From: Azospirillum sp. TSH100
GTDB lineage: Bacteria; Pseudomonadota; Alphaproteobacteria; Azospirillales; Azospirillaceae
DNA: 64,000 nt
Assembly: GCF_004923295.1 (NCBI RefSeq)
Contig: NZ_CP039634.1
Location: 1,073,001-1,137,000, forward strand
Direction of reading: 5' to 3'
Positions 18,765 to 28,920 of this stretch are shown here, piece by piece. Each line of letters starts with the position of its first letter. Position 1 is the first letter of the stretch. The translations under genes and the position numbers were made by a program. Below the pieces are notes generated by a model that searched no databases, was not told the origin of the DNA, and saw only the letters and a list, made by a program, of their open reading frames with translations.

Positions 18765-20564
18765 ATGCCCCGTCCGATCATCCTTATCCTCACCCTTCTG
18801 GCTATGCTGGTGCCCCATCCGGGACTGGCCGGCCAACCGCACCATGGCATCGCCATGCATGGCGATCTGGCATTGCCGCCGGACTTCACCGCTTTTCCCT
18901 ACGTCAACCCGGCCGCACCGAAGGGCGGGGCGATCCGGCAGGCGGTGACCGGCAGTTTCGACAGCCTGCACCCGCACATCGTCAAGGGCGTGCCTGCGCT
19001 GGGGATGGGTTCTGTCTTCGAAACGCTGCTGACGCGGTCGTGGGACGAGCCCTTCTCGCTCTACGGCCTGCTGGCCGACCGGGTGGAGGTGGCGGACGAC
19101 CGCTCCGCCGTCACCTTCCACATCAACCCGAAGGCGCGCTGGCATGACGGCACCCCGCTGACCGCCGCCGACGTGCTGTTCTCGCTGGAGGCGCAGCGAC
19201 GGGACGGCACCCCCAACCGCCGCCTGTTCTACGCCAAGGTCACGGCGGCCGAGGCGCCCGATCCGCAGACCATCCGCTTCGCCTTCGCCCCCAACCCGGA
19301 CGGTACCATCGACCGCGAGATGCCGCTGCTGATGGGGCTGATGCCGATCCATTCCAAGGTCTTCTGGTCCGGCCGTGACTTCAGCCGCACGACGCTGGAG
19401 CCGATCCTCGGCAGCGGCCCCTACCGCGTCGCCTCGGTCGATCCCGGCCGCCGCATCGTGTATGAGCGGGTGCGCGACTATTGGGGGCGCGGCCTGCCGG
19501 TCCGTGTCGGGCAGTACAACGCCGACAGGCTGGAATTCGACTATTACCGCGACGACTCCGTGGCGTTGGAAGCCTTCAAGGCCGGGCAGGGCGATGTTCG
19601 TTACGAAAGCGATCCGGCCAAATGGGCCACCGGTTACGACGGTCCGGCTTTGCGCGACGGCCGCATCGTCCGGGAGGAAGTGCCGAACCACCGCCCCGAA
19701 CCGGCGCGCGGCCTGATCTTCAACACCCGTCGGCCGCTGTTCGCCGATGTCCGGGTGCGCCGCGCGCTGGGGATGGTGCCGGATTTCGACTGGATCGGCC
19801 GCAGCCTGTTCCACGGCCTGCTGACCCGCACCGCCAGCTACTACCCCAACTCCGACCTCGCCGCCCGCGGCCTGCCGGAGGGGGAGGAGTTGACGGCGCT
19901 GGAGCCGTTCCGCGACCGCCTGCCGCCGGATCTCTTCATCAGGCCTTTCGCCCTGCCGGATGGCGGTGGCGGCAACGGTCCGGCCGGCTTGCGCGCCAAC
20001 CGGCGCGACGCCCTTCGCCTGCTGGAGCAGGCTGGCTGGCGGGTGCGTGACGGCCGGTTGACCGACGCCGCCGGAAACCGTTTCGCTTTCGAAATCCTCT
20101 TGTCCGATCCGTCCGAGGAGCGGGTGGCGCTGGAGTTCGCCCGCTCGCTGGAGCCGCTGGGGATCGAGGCGCGCGTCCGCACAGTGGACAGCGCCCAGTT
20201 CCAGGCACGGCTGGAACGTTTCGATTTCGATATAACCATGCGCTGGTGGGCGTCCACCCTGTCGCCGGGCAACGAGCAGCTCTATTATTACGGATCCGAC
20301 GCGGCCGGACAGGAGGGCAGCCGCAACCTCGCCGGCATCCGCGACCCGGTGGTCGATACGCTCGCCCGCTCCATTGCTGCCGCGACGACGCGGGCTGCCC
20401 TGGTCGGCCGGGTGCGGGCGCTTGACCGGGTGCTGCTGTGGGGGCACTACATGATCCCGCTGTATCACAGCCCGGTCGACCGCATTGCCCATTGGTCGAG
20501 CCTGCACCGTCCCGCCGTCACTCCGCTCTATGGACCGATGCTGGAAAGCTGGTGGGTGGAATAG
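18765..20564 (+). CDS. Extracellular solute-binding protein, family 5 (YejA-like peptide binding)
   Basis: The mature periplasmic protein binds peptides or similar solutes for an ABC importer. A signal peptide is clear (MPRPIILILTLLAMLVP followed by LAG). The family 5 pattern is seen in FETLLTRSWDEPF, RWHDGTPLTAADVLFSLE and GSGPYRVASVDPGRRIVYER. The length of about 599 residues and LRRAL-type segments fit the YejA branch. The start is placed at the signal peptide; the frame is open upstream to 18717. It is followed by a second binding protein and two permeases on the same strand. Confidence 0.88.
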   Translation: MPRPIILILTLLAMLVPHPGLAGQPHHGIAMHGDLALPPDFTAFPYVNPAAPKGGAIRQAVTGSFDSLHPHIVKGVPALGMGSVFETLLTRSWDEPFSLYGLLADRVEVADDRSAVTFHINPKARWHDGTPLTAADVLFSLEAQRRDGTPNRRLFYAKVTAAEAPDPQTIRFAFAPNPDGTIDREMPLLMGLMPIHSKVFWSGRDFSRTTLEPILGSGPYRVASVDPGRRIVYERVRDYWGRGLPVRVGQYNADRLEFDYYRDDSVALEAFKAGQGDVRYESDPAKWATGYDGPALRDGRIVREEVPNHRPEPARGLIFNTRRPLFADVRVRRALGMVPDFDWIGRSLFHGLLTRTASYYPNSDLAARGLPEGEELTALEPFRDRLPPDLFIRPFALPDGGGGNGPAGLRANRRDALRLLEQAGWRVRDGRLTDAAGNRFAFEILLSDPSEERVALEFARSLEPLGIEARVRTVDSAQFQARLERFDFDITMRWWASTLSPGNEQLYYYGSDAAGQEGSRNLAGIRDPVVDTLARSIAAATTRAALVGRVRALDRVLLWGHYMIPLYHSPVDRIAHWSSLHRPAVTPLYGPMLESWWVE

Positions 20565-20676
20565 CTCACGGCACAATAGAAACGGCTGGCGGCTCTGCTT
20601 GCGCTCTCCCGCGCCGCACCGCATCATCGCGGCAAAGAGAACGTCGATAACGACGAGACGGGGGAGTTTGCCAACC

Positions 20677-22170
20677 ATGTCGACCGCCAAGCCGCGCTTC
20701 ACCCTGGCTGCCGCCGCAGCCGTGGCGCTCGTCGCCACCTCGCTGACGGCAACGGCCCAGCCGCGTACCGACCTCGTCGTCGGCATGGCGCTGGAGCCGC
20801 CGCATCTGGACCCCACCGCCGGTGCGGCCGGGGCCATCAAGGAAGTCACCTACGCCAACCTGTTCGAGCCGCTTCTGCGCGTCGATGCCGACGGCAAGCT
20901 GGTGCCCGGACTGGCGGAGCGCTGGAGCGTGTCGGAAGACGGGCTGACCTACCGCTTCACCCTGCGCCCGAACGCGAAGTTCCACGACGGCACCAGCGCC
21001 GATTCCGCCGACGTGAAGTTCACGCTCGACCGCGCCCGCGCCGCCGATTCGGTGAACGCGCAGAAGGCCTATTTCGCTCCCATCGCCCAGGTCGAGACGC
21101 CGGACCCGCGGACGGCGGTCGTCACCCTGTCGCGTCCCGACGGGCTGTTCCTCTTCCACATGGCGAGCGGCGACGCCGCCATCGTCGCTCCGGAATCGGC
21201 GGCGACCAACAAGCAGAAGCCGGTCGGCACCGGTCCCTTCAAGTTCGACCGCTGGGTTGCCGGCGACCGCGTCGTGCTGGTCCGCAACCCCGACTATGAC
21301 GGGGCGAAGCCCAAGCTCGACCGTGTCACCTTCCGCTTCATCAGCGATCCGGCCGCCCAGGTGGCGGCGCTGAAGGCCGGCGACATCGACGCCTTCACCC
21401 TGTTCAGCACCTATGAAGCGCTGCCGGAGTTCCGCAACGACCCGAAATTCACGGTCATGGTCGGCTCGACGGAAGGCGAGACGATCCTGTCGACCAACAA
21501 CGCCCGCAAGCCCTTCGACGATGTCCGCGTCCGCCGCGCCATGGCCCATGCCATCGACCGCAAGACGTTGATCGACGGCGTGCTCTATGGCAACGGTGTG
21601 GCCATCGGCAGCCATTTCCCGCCGCACCGCGAGGGCTATGTCGACCTGACCGGCCTGTATCCCTACGACCCGGCCAAGGCGAAGGCGCTGCTGGCAGAGG
21701 CGGGATATCCCAACGGCTTCGATACCACGCTGCGCCTGCCGCCGCCACCCTACGCCCGGCGCGGTGGCGAACTGGTCGCCGCCATGCTGGCGGAGGTCGG
21801 CATCCGCGCGAAGATCGAGCCGGTGGAATGGGCGGCCTGGCTGGAAAAGACGTTCAAGGGCAAGGATTACGACCTGACCATGATCGCCCACACCGAGCCG
21901 CTGGACATCGACATCTATGCCCGCCCCGACTACTACTTCAATTACAGGAGCGAGCGCTTCAACGCCCTGAACGAGGAGCTGAACCGTACCCAGGACCCGG
22001 CCAAGCGCAACGCCCTCTACGGCGAGGAGCAGAAGCTTCTGGCGGAGGATGCGGTCAACGGCTTCCTCTTCATGCTGCCGTCGGTGACGGTGCAGAAGGC
22101 CGGCCTGACCGGCATGTGGGTGAACCGGCCGGTCCAGGCCAACGACGTCACCGGCGTCTCGTGGAAGTGA
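20677..22170 (+). CDS. Extracellular solute-binding protein, family 5 (dipeptide type)
   Basis: The 497-residue protein has a Sec signal peptide (TLAAAAAVALVATSLTATAQ). The body is a standard family 5 fold, with YANLFEPLLRVDADGKLVPGLA near the N-terminus in two adjoining pieces, FHDGTSADSADVKFTLDRA, and NNARKPFDDVRVRRAMAHA. It is the second binding protein of the cluster and lies 26 bp before the first permease, so it is probably the main partner of that permease pair. Substrates of this family range from peptides to nickel and opines; the sequence does not decide. Confidence 0.9.
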   Translation: MSTAKPRFTLAAAAAVALVATSLTATAQPRTDLVVGMALEPPHLDPTAGAAGAIKEVTYANLFEPLLRVDADGKLVPGLAERWSVSEDGLTYRFTLRPNAKFHDGTSADSADVKFTLDRARAADSVNAQKAYFAPIAQVETPDPRTAVVTLSRPDGLFLFHMASGDAAIVAPESAATNKQKPVGTGPFKFDRWVAGDRVVLVRNPDYDGAKPKLDRVTFRFISDPAAQVAALKAGDIDAFTLFSTYEALPEFRNDPKFTVMVGSTEGETILSTNNARKPFDDVRVRRAMAHAIDRKTLIDGVLYGNGVAIGSHFPPHREGYVDLTGLYPYDPAKAKALLAEAGYPNGFDTTLRLPPPPYARRGGELVAAMLAEVGIRAKIEPVEWAAWLEKTFKGKDYDLTMIAHTEPLDIDIYARPDYYFNYRSERFNALNEELNRTQDPAKRNALYGEEQKLLAEDAVNGFLFMLPSVTVQKAGLTGMWVNRPVQANDVTGVSWK

Positions 22171-22196
22171 GGCCAAGCAAGTAAGGATAGACCCGC

Positions 22197-23147
22197 GTGC
22201 TTGCGTTCCTGCTGCGACGGCTGGCCAGCCTGATCGTGACCGTCTGGCTGGCCAGCATCGTGGTCTTCGCGGTGTTGCAGCTGGTTCCCGGCGATCCGGC
22301 GCTGCTGATGCTGGGCGTCAATGCCCAGCCCGACACGCTGGCCGTCTTGCGCAGCCAGATGGGGCTCGACCAGCCCATCCTTACCCGTTACCTGCAGTGG
22401 GCCGCCGGGCTGGCGCGCGGCGATCTCGGCGTCAGCCTGACCTACGCCCGTCCGGTGGCGGAACTGGTGGCGGAGCGGCTGGCGGTGACCCTGCCGCTTG
22501 CCCTGCTGTCCCTGGCCCTCAGCACGGTTCTCGCTCTGCCGCTCGGCCTGCTGGCGGCGGCGCGGCGTGGCAGGGGCGGCGACTGGGCGGTGCTGGGCTT
22601 CGCGCAGCTCGGCGTGTCGATGCCCAGCTTCTGGATCGCCATCCTGCTGATCCTGCTGTTCTCGCTGACTCTCCATTGGTTCCCGGCCGGCGGCTTTCCG
22701 GGTTGGGGCGTCGGCGTCGGTCCTGCCCTGCATGCGCTGCTGCTGCCGGCCCTGGCTTTGGCGATTCCAGAGGCCGCCATCCTCGCCCGGGTGACCCGCA
22801 CCGCCGTGCTCGACACGCTGGCCGAGGACCACATCCGCACCGCCCGCGCCAAGGGGATGGGGCGCGTCGCCGTCCTGCTGCGCCACGCCCTGCCCAACGC
22901 CCTGATCCCGGTGGCGACGGTGCTCGGGCTGCAAATCTCCTTCCTCGTCGCCGGGGCGGTGGTGGTGGAGAATGTCTTCACCCTGCCGGGGCTGGGCCGG
23001 CTGCTCTATCAGGCCATCGGCCAGCGCGACCTGATCGTGGTGCAGGGGGTGGTGGTTCTGCTGGCGCTGTTCGTCGTGCTGGTGAACGCCCTGGTCGACA
23101 TCGCCTGCGCCCTGGCCGACCCTCGGCCGAAAGGGGGGGCGTCGTGA
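22197..23147 (+). CDS. ABC transporter permease, DppB type
   Basis: The 316-residue integral membrane protein has about six hydrophobic segments. The N-terminal MLAFLLRRLASLIVTVWLAS is typical of DppB/OppB. The coupling loop reads ARAKGMGRVAVLLRHALPNA, the site where the ATPase subunit docks. The GTG start at 22197 has GTAAGGAT upstream. The downstream permease starts inside its stop codon (GTGA), so the two are coupled. Confidence 0.9.
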   Translation: MLAFLLRRLASLIVTVWLASIVVFAVLQLVPGDPALLMLGVNAQPDTLAVLRSQMGLDQPILTRYLQWAAGLARGDLGVSLTYARPVAELVAERLAVTLPLALLSLALSTVLALPLGLLAAARRGRGGDWAVLGFAQLGVSMPSFWIAILLILLFSLTLHWFPAGGFPGWGVGVGPALHALLLPALALAIPEAAILARVTRTAVLDTLAEDHIRTARAKGMGRVAVLLRHALPNALIPVATVLGLQISFLVAGAVVVENVFTLPGLGRLLYQAIGQRDLIVVQGVVVLLALFVVLVNALVDIACALADPRPKGGAS

Positions 23148-23971
23148 GGCGGAAGCTTCCCCTCTCCCTGTATCTCGGTGCCATGCTGACCCTGCTGCTG
23201 GTCGCCATGGCGCTGCTGTCGCTGCTGTGGACGCCCTATCCGGCGGAGCAGGTTCGGGTGATCGCCCGGCTGAAGCCGCCCAGCGCCGCCCATTGGCTCG
23301 GCACCGACCATTTCGGGCGCGACGTTCTGTCGATGATCATGGTCGGCGCCCGCAACTCGCTTGCCGTCGGGGCGGCGGCGGTCGGGCTGGGGCTGCTGGG
23401 CGGGGTGCCGCTTGGGCTGCTGGCCGCCGGGCTTGGGCGCTGGGGGGACGAGGTGGTGGCGCGGCTTGGCGATCTGGTCTTCGCCTTCCCCGCCGTGCTG
23501 ACGGCGATCCTGCTGACCGCGGCGTTGGGGGCGGGGGCGGTCAACGTCGTCGTGGCGCTGGCGCTGTTCAATGCTGCCGTGCTGGCCCGCGTCACCCGCG
23601 GTGCGGCGCTGGCGGTGTGGCGGCGGCCCTTCGTCGGTGCGGCGCTGGCGCTGGGGCGGGGGCCGTTGTCGGCGACGCTGGTGCATGTGCTGCCCAACAT
23701 CGCTGGGATCGTGGTGGTGCAGGCCACGGTCCTGTTCGCCGTCGCCATCGTCAACGAGGCGGCGCTGAGCTATCTCGGCCTCGGCATCCAGCCGCCCAAC
23801 CCCAGTTGGGGCAAGATGTTGGGCGATGCCCAGACCTATCTGTTCACCGCGCCATTGCAGGCGGTGTTTCCGGGGATTGCGATCGCGCTGAGCGTCATGG
23901 GGCTGACGATGCTGGGCGACGGGCTGCGCGACTGGCTCGACCCGCGGCACCGGTCGTCAGGGGTGATGTGA
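23144..23971 (+). CDS. ABC transporter permease, DppC type
   Basis: The 275-residue protein has an N-terminal membrane segment followed by the DppC hallmark HWLGTDHFGRDVLSMIMVGA. Further hydrophobic segments and the coupling region with LGRGPLSATLVHVLPNIAG follow. It ends in YLGLGIQPPNPSWGKML and DWLDPRHR, standard for this family. The GTG start overlaps the DppB-type stop. No ATPase genes follow; the next gene is on the opposite strand 18 bp away. Confidence 0.9.
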   Translation: MRRKLPLSLYLGAMLTLLLVAMALLSLLWTPYPAEQVRVIARLKPPSAAHWLGTDHFGRDVLSMIMVGARNSLAVGAAAVGLGLLGGVPLGLLAAGLGRWGDEVVARLGDLVFAFPAVLTAILLTAALGAGAVNVVVALALFNAAVLARVTRGAALAVWRRPFVGAALALGRGPLSATLVHVLPNIAGIVVVQATVLFAVAIVNEAALSYLGLGIQPPNPSWGKMLGDAQTYLFTAPLQAVFPGIAIALSVMGLTMLGDGLRDWLDPRHRSSGVM

Positions 23972-23988
23972 GGGGGTGATGTGACCGT

Positions 23989-25641
23989 TCACCCCGCCTG
24001 CCGCGTCCGCTCCGACAGTTCGATCAGGTCCATCAGCTCGTTGCTCTTCCAATAGCGCGACTTGCCGACTTCGGTGCGGGCCGTGGCGACGAGGTCGTCG
24101 ATGATCGCCTGCTCGTCGGTGCCAAGCTCGCCGCCGCGCTCCATACGGTGCGACAGCAGGCGGGTCATGTTGTGGCTGAAGGTGGGAATCCAGGCGCTGA
24201 CGCGCTGGCTGAACACGCCGGCGATGGCGTTGATGCGCAGAAGATGCTCCATCCGCTCGTCGAGCGGATCGGTCTCCTCGAACTTCATCGCCTTCTCGAC
24301 GTTGGCGCGCAGCTCCTCCAGCAGGGTTTCGCGCCACTTCACCAGATCGTAGGTCTCGAAGCCGAAGTCGCGCGACATCGACTGCCAGCGCCACAGCAGC
24401 CGGTCCAGCCAGACGATGTCGGCATGGTCGATCACCGGCTGGCGCCGGGCGGCGGCGGCTTGGGCAGAGCGTTCCATCGCCACCGCGGCGACGCGTGACC
24501 CGATGATCTTCGCCGCCTGGGTCCAGGCGTTGCGGAAGGCCGGCTCGCTGCGCCGGTCCTCCATCAGCCCGGCCGAGGTGGCGGCGTGGACCAGCTGGTC
24601 GAGCCGCTGCATCAGCGCCTCCAGCCGCGTCTTCTCCTTGGCGCTGGGCCGGATGGCCGAGCCGGGCACCCGGTCGTTCAGCTTCAGGATGACGGTCAGT
24701 GCCGCGGTCAGCGCGCGGGTGACGCCGATGAAATGGCCGGTCAGCGCCGCGGTCATGGCGTCGCCGCGCCCCGGATCGACGCCGCTTTGCCGGATATAGA
24801 GGGCGGCGACCGGATAGTTGCGCTTCACCGACAGGACCGACAGCGGCAGCATCGCGGCCAGATCGTCGCCGCAGCGGTCGCGCAGCGATTCGGTCGCATC
24901 CAGCAGCAGGTCGGCCAGCCGGTTCGCCTCCGCCTCGGTGCTGCAACCGGCGGGGAAGTCGTCCAGCCGGTCGGCGACCGGCTTCACCGGCCCTTCGGCG
25001 TTGGTCAGGACCAGATGCATCAGCCGCAGCGTGCCGACGTCGATGTGCGGCGTCTTTTCCAGGAAGCCCGACATCAGGCGGGTGCGGCGCGGCCGGTTGC
25101 GCGACATGCCGGCCAGCAGCTCGTCCACCGCCTTCTTGTTCGTCAGGACCGTGTCCAGATGCTTCACCGAGGCGACGCGCATCCGCTCCCGCATCACCAG
25201 GGCGACGGGGGAGCGCAGGATGCGGTCGATCACGTCGCCGCGCGCCATTTCGTCCAGCGTCTCCTGCGCCTCCACCGCCAGCAGCGGGAAGGCGTCGCGG
25301 CTCAGCGCCTCCCACAGGGCGCCGACATCGACCCGTTGCAGCATGCCGGGGATGGCGACGCCGCCGTGGTACAGCACGTCGTCGTCGATCAGGAAGGCTT
25401 CGAACAGGTTGGTGAACAGGCGCCGGGCGCGATTGGTGCGCTGGCGGTTCAGATACTCGATGACATATTGGCGGACGAGCTGGACCCGGTCGGTCGGCTC
25501 GCTGTCCATGCCTTCGATTTCGCTCAGCAGGCTGTAGACGAGGCTGGCGGGCAGCCGCGCCACCAGGGCGTCGATCTTGTGCCGCAGCTCGTCCTGGGGC
25601 AGTTCATCCGGGCGGAGGTCGCCGGTCGGATCATCGGTCAT
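23989..25641 (-). CDS. Unrecognised 550-residue soluble protein
   Basis: I do not recognise a family. The protein lacks a signal peptide and membrane segments and appears mostly helical. It is rich in Arg, Leu and Asp/Glu, with stretches such as RRLFTNLFEAFLIDDDVLYHG, SVKHLDTVLTNKKAVDELL and KWRETLLEELRANVEKAMK. There is no visible nucleotide-binding motif. It lies downstream of gpt on the same strand with a 163-bp gap that contains a perfect 15-bp tandem duplication (25661-25690). The ATG at 25641 gives the full reading frame. Codon use looks like that of neighbouring genes, which supports a real, long-resident gene. Confidence 0.7.
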   Translation of the reverse strand: MTDDPTGDLRPDELPQDELRHKIDALVARLPASLVYSLLSEIEGMDSEPTDRVQLVRQYVIEYLNRQRTNRARRLFTNLFEAFLIDDDVLYHGGVAIPGMLQRVDVGALWEALSRDAFPLLAVEAQETLDEMARGDVIDRILRSPVALVMRERMRVASVKHLDTVLTNKKAVDELLAGMSRNRPRRTRLMSGFLEKTPHIDVGTLRLMHLVLTNAEGPVKPVADRLDDFPAGCSTEAEANRLADLLLDATESLRDRCGDDLAAMLPLSVLSVKRNYPVAALYIRQSGVDPGRGDAMTAALTGHFIGVTRALTAALTVILKLNDRVPGSAIRPSAKEKTRLEALMQRLDQLVHAATSAGLMEDRRSEPAFRNAWTQAAKIIGSRVAAVAMERSAQAAAARRQPVIDHADIVWLDRLLWRWQSMSRDFGFETYDLVKWRETLLEELRANVEKAMKFEETDPLDERMEHLLRINAIAGVFSQRVSAWIPTFSHNMTRLLSHRMERGGELGTDEQAIIDDLVATARTEVGKSRYWKSNELMDLIELSERTRQAG

Positions 25642-25660
25642 GCGCGGGCCGCCACGCGAT

Positions 25661-25690
25661 GTTGGAAGGCGTCGGGTTGGAAGGCGTCGG
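25661..25690. repeat. Two perfect tandem copies of a 15-bp unit
   Basis: The unit GTTGGAAGGCGTCGG occurs twice head to tail. It lies 20-49 nt before the start codon of the 550-residue protein gene on the minus strand, so it would sit in the 5' leader. Confidence 0.9.
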
Positions 25691-25804
25691 CGGGCGCAGA
25701 CGCTTTGCCGCGCGTCATTTAGGACGCAAACGGTAAATTTTTATGTAATGAACCGGGGCGCGGCTCCCCGTCGGGATGGCGGAGGCCGCGTTCCGGTTGG
25801 CCGT

Positions 25805-26299
25805 TCAGCCGTTCCGCTGCTTGGCGATCGGCTGCGAGAACTGCAGCTCGATGTCCCAGGGGAAGTGGATCCAGGTGTCCTGGCTGACTTCGGTGATGAA
25901 GGTGTCGACCAGCGGACGGCCGGCCGGCTTGGCGTAGACGGTGGCGAAATGCGCCTTCGGCAGCATCTTGCGCACGATTTCCGCGGTCTTGCCGGTGTCC
26001 ACCAGATCGTCGATGATCAGCCAGCCCTCGCCGTCGCCGGCCTTGGCACCCTCGACACCCTTGAGAATCGTCGCATTGCGCTGCTGCTGGTGGTCGTAGC
26101 TGGAGACGCAGACGGTGTCGATCATGCGGATCTCAAGCTCGCGCGCGATGATCGCCGCGGGAACCATGCCGCCGCGCGTGATCGCGATGATGCCCTTCCA
26201 CGGGCCGCGGTCGATCAGGCGCCAGGCCAGCGCCTTGGCATTGCGGTGGAGCTCTTCCCAGGATACCGGGAAATGCTTGTTGAAGGGGGCTTCGGCCAC
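25805..26299 (-). CDS. gpt: Xanthine(-guanine) phosphoribosyltransferase
   Basis: This salvage enzyme adds PRPP to xanthine, guanine or hypoxanthine. The protein has about 164 residues. The PRPP-binding motif reads [15 protein letters not shown], and [15 protein letters not shown] lies before it. The C-terminal [16 protein letters not shown] resembles E. coli Gpt, which is about 12 residues shorter. The GTG at 26299 ([18 protein letters not shown]) gives the standard N-terminus. It is divergent from the first tRNA-Arg gene. Confidence 0.9.
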   Translation of the reverse strand: MAEAPFNKHFPVSWEELHRNAKALAWRLIDRGPWKGIIAITRGGMVPAAIIARELEIRMIDTVCVSSYDHQQQRNATILKGVEGAKAGDGEGWLIIDDLVDTGKTAEIVRKMLPKAHFATVYAKPAGRPLVDTFITEVSQDTWIHFPWDIELQFSQPIAKQRNG

Positions 26300-26424
26300 G
26301 GTACTGACTCTCCAAAAACAGCAAGTGGACTGTATAACCCAGCCGCCGCCGGCCGGCAATCGGGCGCCTTTTGGCGCTCCGGACCGGTGGTCACGACGCC
26401 GCCGAAAATTCGTGAAAAAAGCGC

Positions 26425-26453
26425 TTGCAGGGCAGGGGGGCGTTGAGTATGTT
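26425..26453 (+). promoter_or_regulatory. Promoter of tRNA-Arg copy 1
   Basis: A -35 TTGCAG, 17-nt spacer and -10 TATGTT lie 69 nt before the tRNA 5' end. The GC-rich stretch just after the -10 is almost identical in copy 2. Confidence 0.7.
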
Positions 26454-26522
26454 GCGCGCCTCGACGCCGACGGCCTGCCGCCGACGCCGACTATCGAAAG
26501 ATAGGTACGAAAGATACACAGC

Positions 26523-26599
26523 GCGCCCGTAGCTCAGCTGGATAGAGCATCAGACTACGAATCTGAGGGTCAGGAGTTCGAATCTCTTCGGGCGCGCCA
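26523..26599 (+). tRNA. tRNA-Arg, anticodon ACG (copy 1)
   Basis: A 77-nt cloverleaf has acceptor stem GCGCCCG/CGGGCGC, discriminator G and encoded CCA. The anticodon loop is CTACGAA (ACG; A34 is normally edited to inosine so that CGU, CGC and CGA are read). The T arm contains GTTCGAATC. It is identical to the copy at 29306-29382. Confidence 0.97.
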
Positions 26600-26626
26600 T
26601 CTTTCAAAATCAGACACTGACGATCG

Positions 26627-26646
26627 GGCGGCCTCTGGCCGCCTTT
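26627..26646 (+). terminator. Terminator of tRNA-Arg copy 1
   Basis: A 7-bp stem GGCGGCC/GGCCGCC with a TCT loop is followed by TTTCGTGTTTTC. It lies 27 nt past the tRNA. In this orientation it also faces the end of the chemoreceptor gene. Confidence 0.7.
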
Positions 26647-26742
26647 CGTGTTTTCAGGCCTTGTTCCTATTCTTCGGTCCACTGCGGCCGGGAATGGACA
26701 GGACCCGCCGGCCCCGTCCATTCCATCGCCGAAGACGCGGCG

Positions 26743-28842
26743 CTACGCCCGCCGGATTTCCGTCAGGAAGCCGCCGACATCGTCCTTCAGCAGTTGCGCC
26801 TGCCGGTTCATCAGCTCCGCCGCCTCCAGCACGTCGGCGGCGACGGTGCGCGACTGCTCCACCGTCTGGGCGAGGTCGGAGATGCTGGCGGAGATGCGGT
26901 TGGCGGCGGTCGCCACCTCCTGCACGTTGCGGGCGATCTCGTTGGTCGCTGCCCCCTGCTCCTCCACCGCGGCGACGATGCCGGTGGTGACGCCGTTCAT
27001 CTGCCGGATCACCGTCGATACAGACCGCACCCCTTCGACCGCGTCCTGGGTCATGCTCTGGATGCGGGTGATGCGGTTGGTGATGTCCTGGGTCGCGCGT
27101 CCGGTCTGGGTGGCCAGTCCCTTGACCTCGCTGGCGACGACGGCGAAACCCTTACCCGCCTCGCCGGCGCGGGCCGCTTCGATGGTCGCGTTCAGCGCCA
27201 GCAGGTTGGTCTGGCCGGCGATGTCGCCGATCAGGGTGACGATGGCGCCGATGGCCTCGCTGGCCTCGGCCAGCTCGACGATGATCCTGTCGGTCCGCTC
27301 CGTCCGCTCGATTGCGTCCTGCGAGATGGTGGCGGATTCCGCCATGCGCCGGCTGATCTCGCCGATCGAAGCCGACAGTTCCTGGGCGGCCGCGGCCACG
27401 GTCTCGACGCCGGCCGAGGCCTCGTGGGCCGCGGCGGCGACGGCGCCGCTGTCGCCGGCCGACTGTTCCGAAATGCGTGTCACCGCCGCCGAGGTGCCCA
27501 TCAGATGGGCGGCTGCCGTCTCGACCGACTCCAGGCTGGTGCCGACCCGGCCGCTGAAATCGCCGCAGAGCCGGTCGACCGCCGCGGTGCGGGCCACGGC
27601 GGCCTCCTGCGCGGCGGTCTGCGCCCGGACCATCTCGGCATGCTGTCGCCCGTTGTCGCGCAGGACCAGCAGGGCCTGCTGCATCCGGCCGATTTCGTCG
27701 CCGCGCCCGTCATTGGGCAGGTCGACGTCGTAATCGCGCTGGGCCAGCCGGTCGATGGCAACGGTCAGGACATGGATCGGCCGGGTCACCCGGCGCCATA
27801 CCACCAGCAGCCCGGCGACCGACAGCCCGATCGCCAGCGCCAGGATGGCGGATTGAGTGATCAGCTCCCGTTCGGCCTGGTTGGCCTTCCAGTCGGCGTG
27901 GGCGACCATCTCCTCCAGCGCGGCGTTGACCAGGGCGTTGAGCGGAGCCTGGTCGGCCGCCTCGCGCTTCACCCAGGCCTCCGCAGTGATGTCCGTCTTG
28001 CCGCCGGCCGACAGGGCGTCGAGGACGATCTTGCGCCGGGCACCGCCGGTCTCGAAGAATTGGCTCCTGGCGGTCTCGACGGCGTCGACGATGCGCTTGG
28101 GCGTGTCGGGACGCTTCGCCGCCGCGGTGATGAGGGTCCAGGCCGTGTCGATCCGGCCGCGCTCCTCGGCAGCCGTCAGGATTTCCGCCTGGGTCCAGGG
28201 CCGGCCTTCGCCGATGGCGGTGCTGGCCGACAGGATTTCGGTCGAGGTGCGCAGCCGGACGACCCAGGCGGCGCGCTTCAGGGCGAGAAGCTGGTCGGTG
28301 GTCGGATCGACCAGGGCGATTCCGGCATCGACGGCGTCGGTCGCCGCCTGAACGGCGGCCAGATAGGCATCAGCGGTCTTCGGCCAGGACTCGACGGTCG
28401 CGCGGTCGCGCGTGGCCTTGGGCGTGCGCAGGGCGGTGTCCACCCGTGCCCGCAACGCGTTCAGCGTGTCGTGGCTCGACCGGATCGCCGCCGCGTAGGT
28501 CCCGAATTTCGCCGGGTCGAGCTTGTCGAGCGCCGTCATGCCGGGGGCGAAGGCGGCCTCGGCCTTCGCCCGCAGGTCGGCGACCGATTTCGCCGTTGCC
28601 TCGTCGGCTACGGCCTCCGCCCTCAGCGGGACCAGGGTTGTGGCCCGCTCCAGCCGCACCGAGCGCAGCGCCTCGTAAAGTTGTTGGCTGGTCGAGGCGA
28701 GCGTGGCGACGCGACCGGCGTTGCGGGCGTTGCGCACCGTATCGACGAGGTCCGAGACGCTCGTGAAAACCGCGAGCAGTCCGATCGTACCGATCACCAC
28801 GCTGAGAACCGCTCTGAGCGAGGTCTTTCGAAGCTGAATCAT
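26743..28842 (-). CDS. Methyl-accepting chemotaxis protein
   Basis: A chemoreceptor that senses a ligand and controls CheA. The protein has about 699 residues. The first membrane segment ([18 protein letters not shown]) is near the N-terminus, followed by a long periplasmic region of about 300 residues and a second segment ([21 protein letters not shown]). A HAMP domain ([20 protein letters not shown]) and a cytoplasmic signalling domain follow, with the hairpin tip sequence [19 protein letters not shown]. No C-terminal CheR-binding pentapeptide is seen. The start at 28842 fits the first membrane segment; 28860 and 28941 are in-frame alternatives. The gene sits alone between two identical tRNA-Arg genes. 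Confidence 0.88.
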   Translation of the reverse strand: MIQLRKTSLRAVLSVVIGTIGLLAVFTSVSDLVDTVRNARNAGRVATLASTSQQLYEALRSVRLERATTLVPLRAEAVADEATAKSVADLRAKAEAAFAPGMTALDKLDPAKFGTYAAAIRSSHDTLNALRARVDTALRTPKATRDRATVESWPKTADAYLAAVQAATDAVDAGIALVDPTTDQLLALKRAAWVVRLRTSTEILSASTAIGEGRPWTQAEILTAAEERGRIDTAWTLITAAAKRPDTPKRIVDAVETARSQFFETGGARRKIVLDALSAGGKTDITAEAWVKREAADQAPLNALVNAALEEMVAHADWKANQAERELITQSAILALAIGLSVAGLLVVWRRVTRPIHVLTVAIDRLAQRDYDVDLPNDGRGDEIGRMQQALLVLRDNGRQHAEMVRAQTAAQEAAVARTAAVDRLCGDFSGRVGTSLESVETAAAHLMGTSAAVTRISEQSAGDSGAVAAAAHEASAGVETVAAAAQELSASIGEISRRMAESATISQDAIERTERTDRIIVELAEASEAIGAIVTLIGDIAGQTNLLALNATIEAARAGEAGKGFAVVASEVKGLATQTGRATQDITNRITRIQSMTQDAVEGVRSVSTVIRQMNGVTTGIVAAVEEQGAATNEIARNVQEVATAANRISASISDLAQTVEQSRTVAADVLEAAELMNRQAQLLKDDVGGFLTEIRRA

Positions 28843-28920
28843 GGGCAGGTCACACTTCATCCGTGTTTGCAGAGATACCGCTTCGGTGCCGGTGAGCGTC
28901 TCGTTCCCTAAAGGGTGGCG

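Noticed and set aside
26794..28911. Plus-strand frame of about 705 codons opposite the MCP gene
   Set aside because: It mirrors the MCP gene codon for codon and shows no motif.
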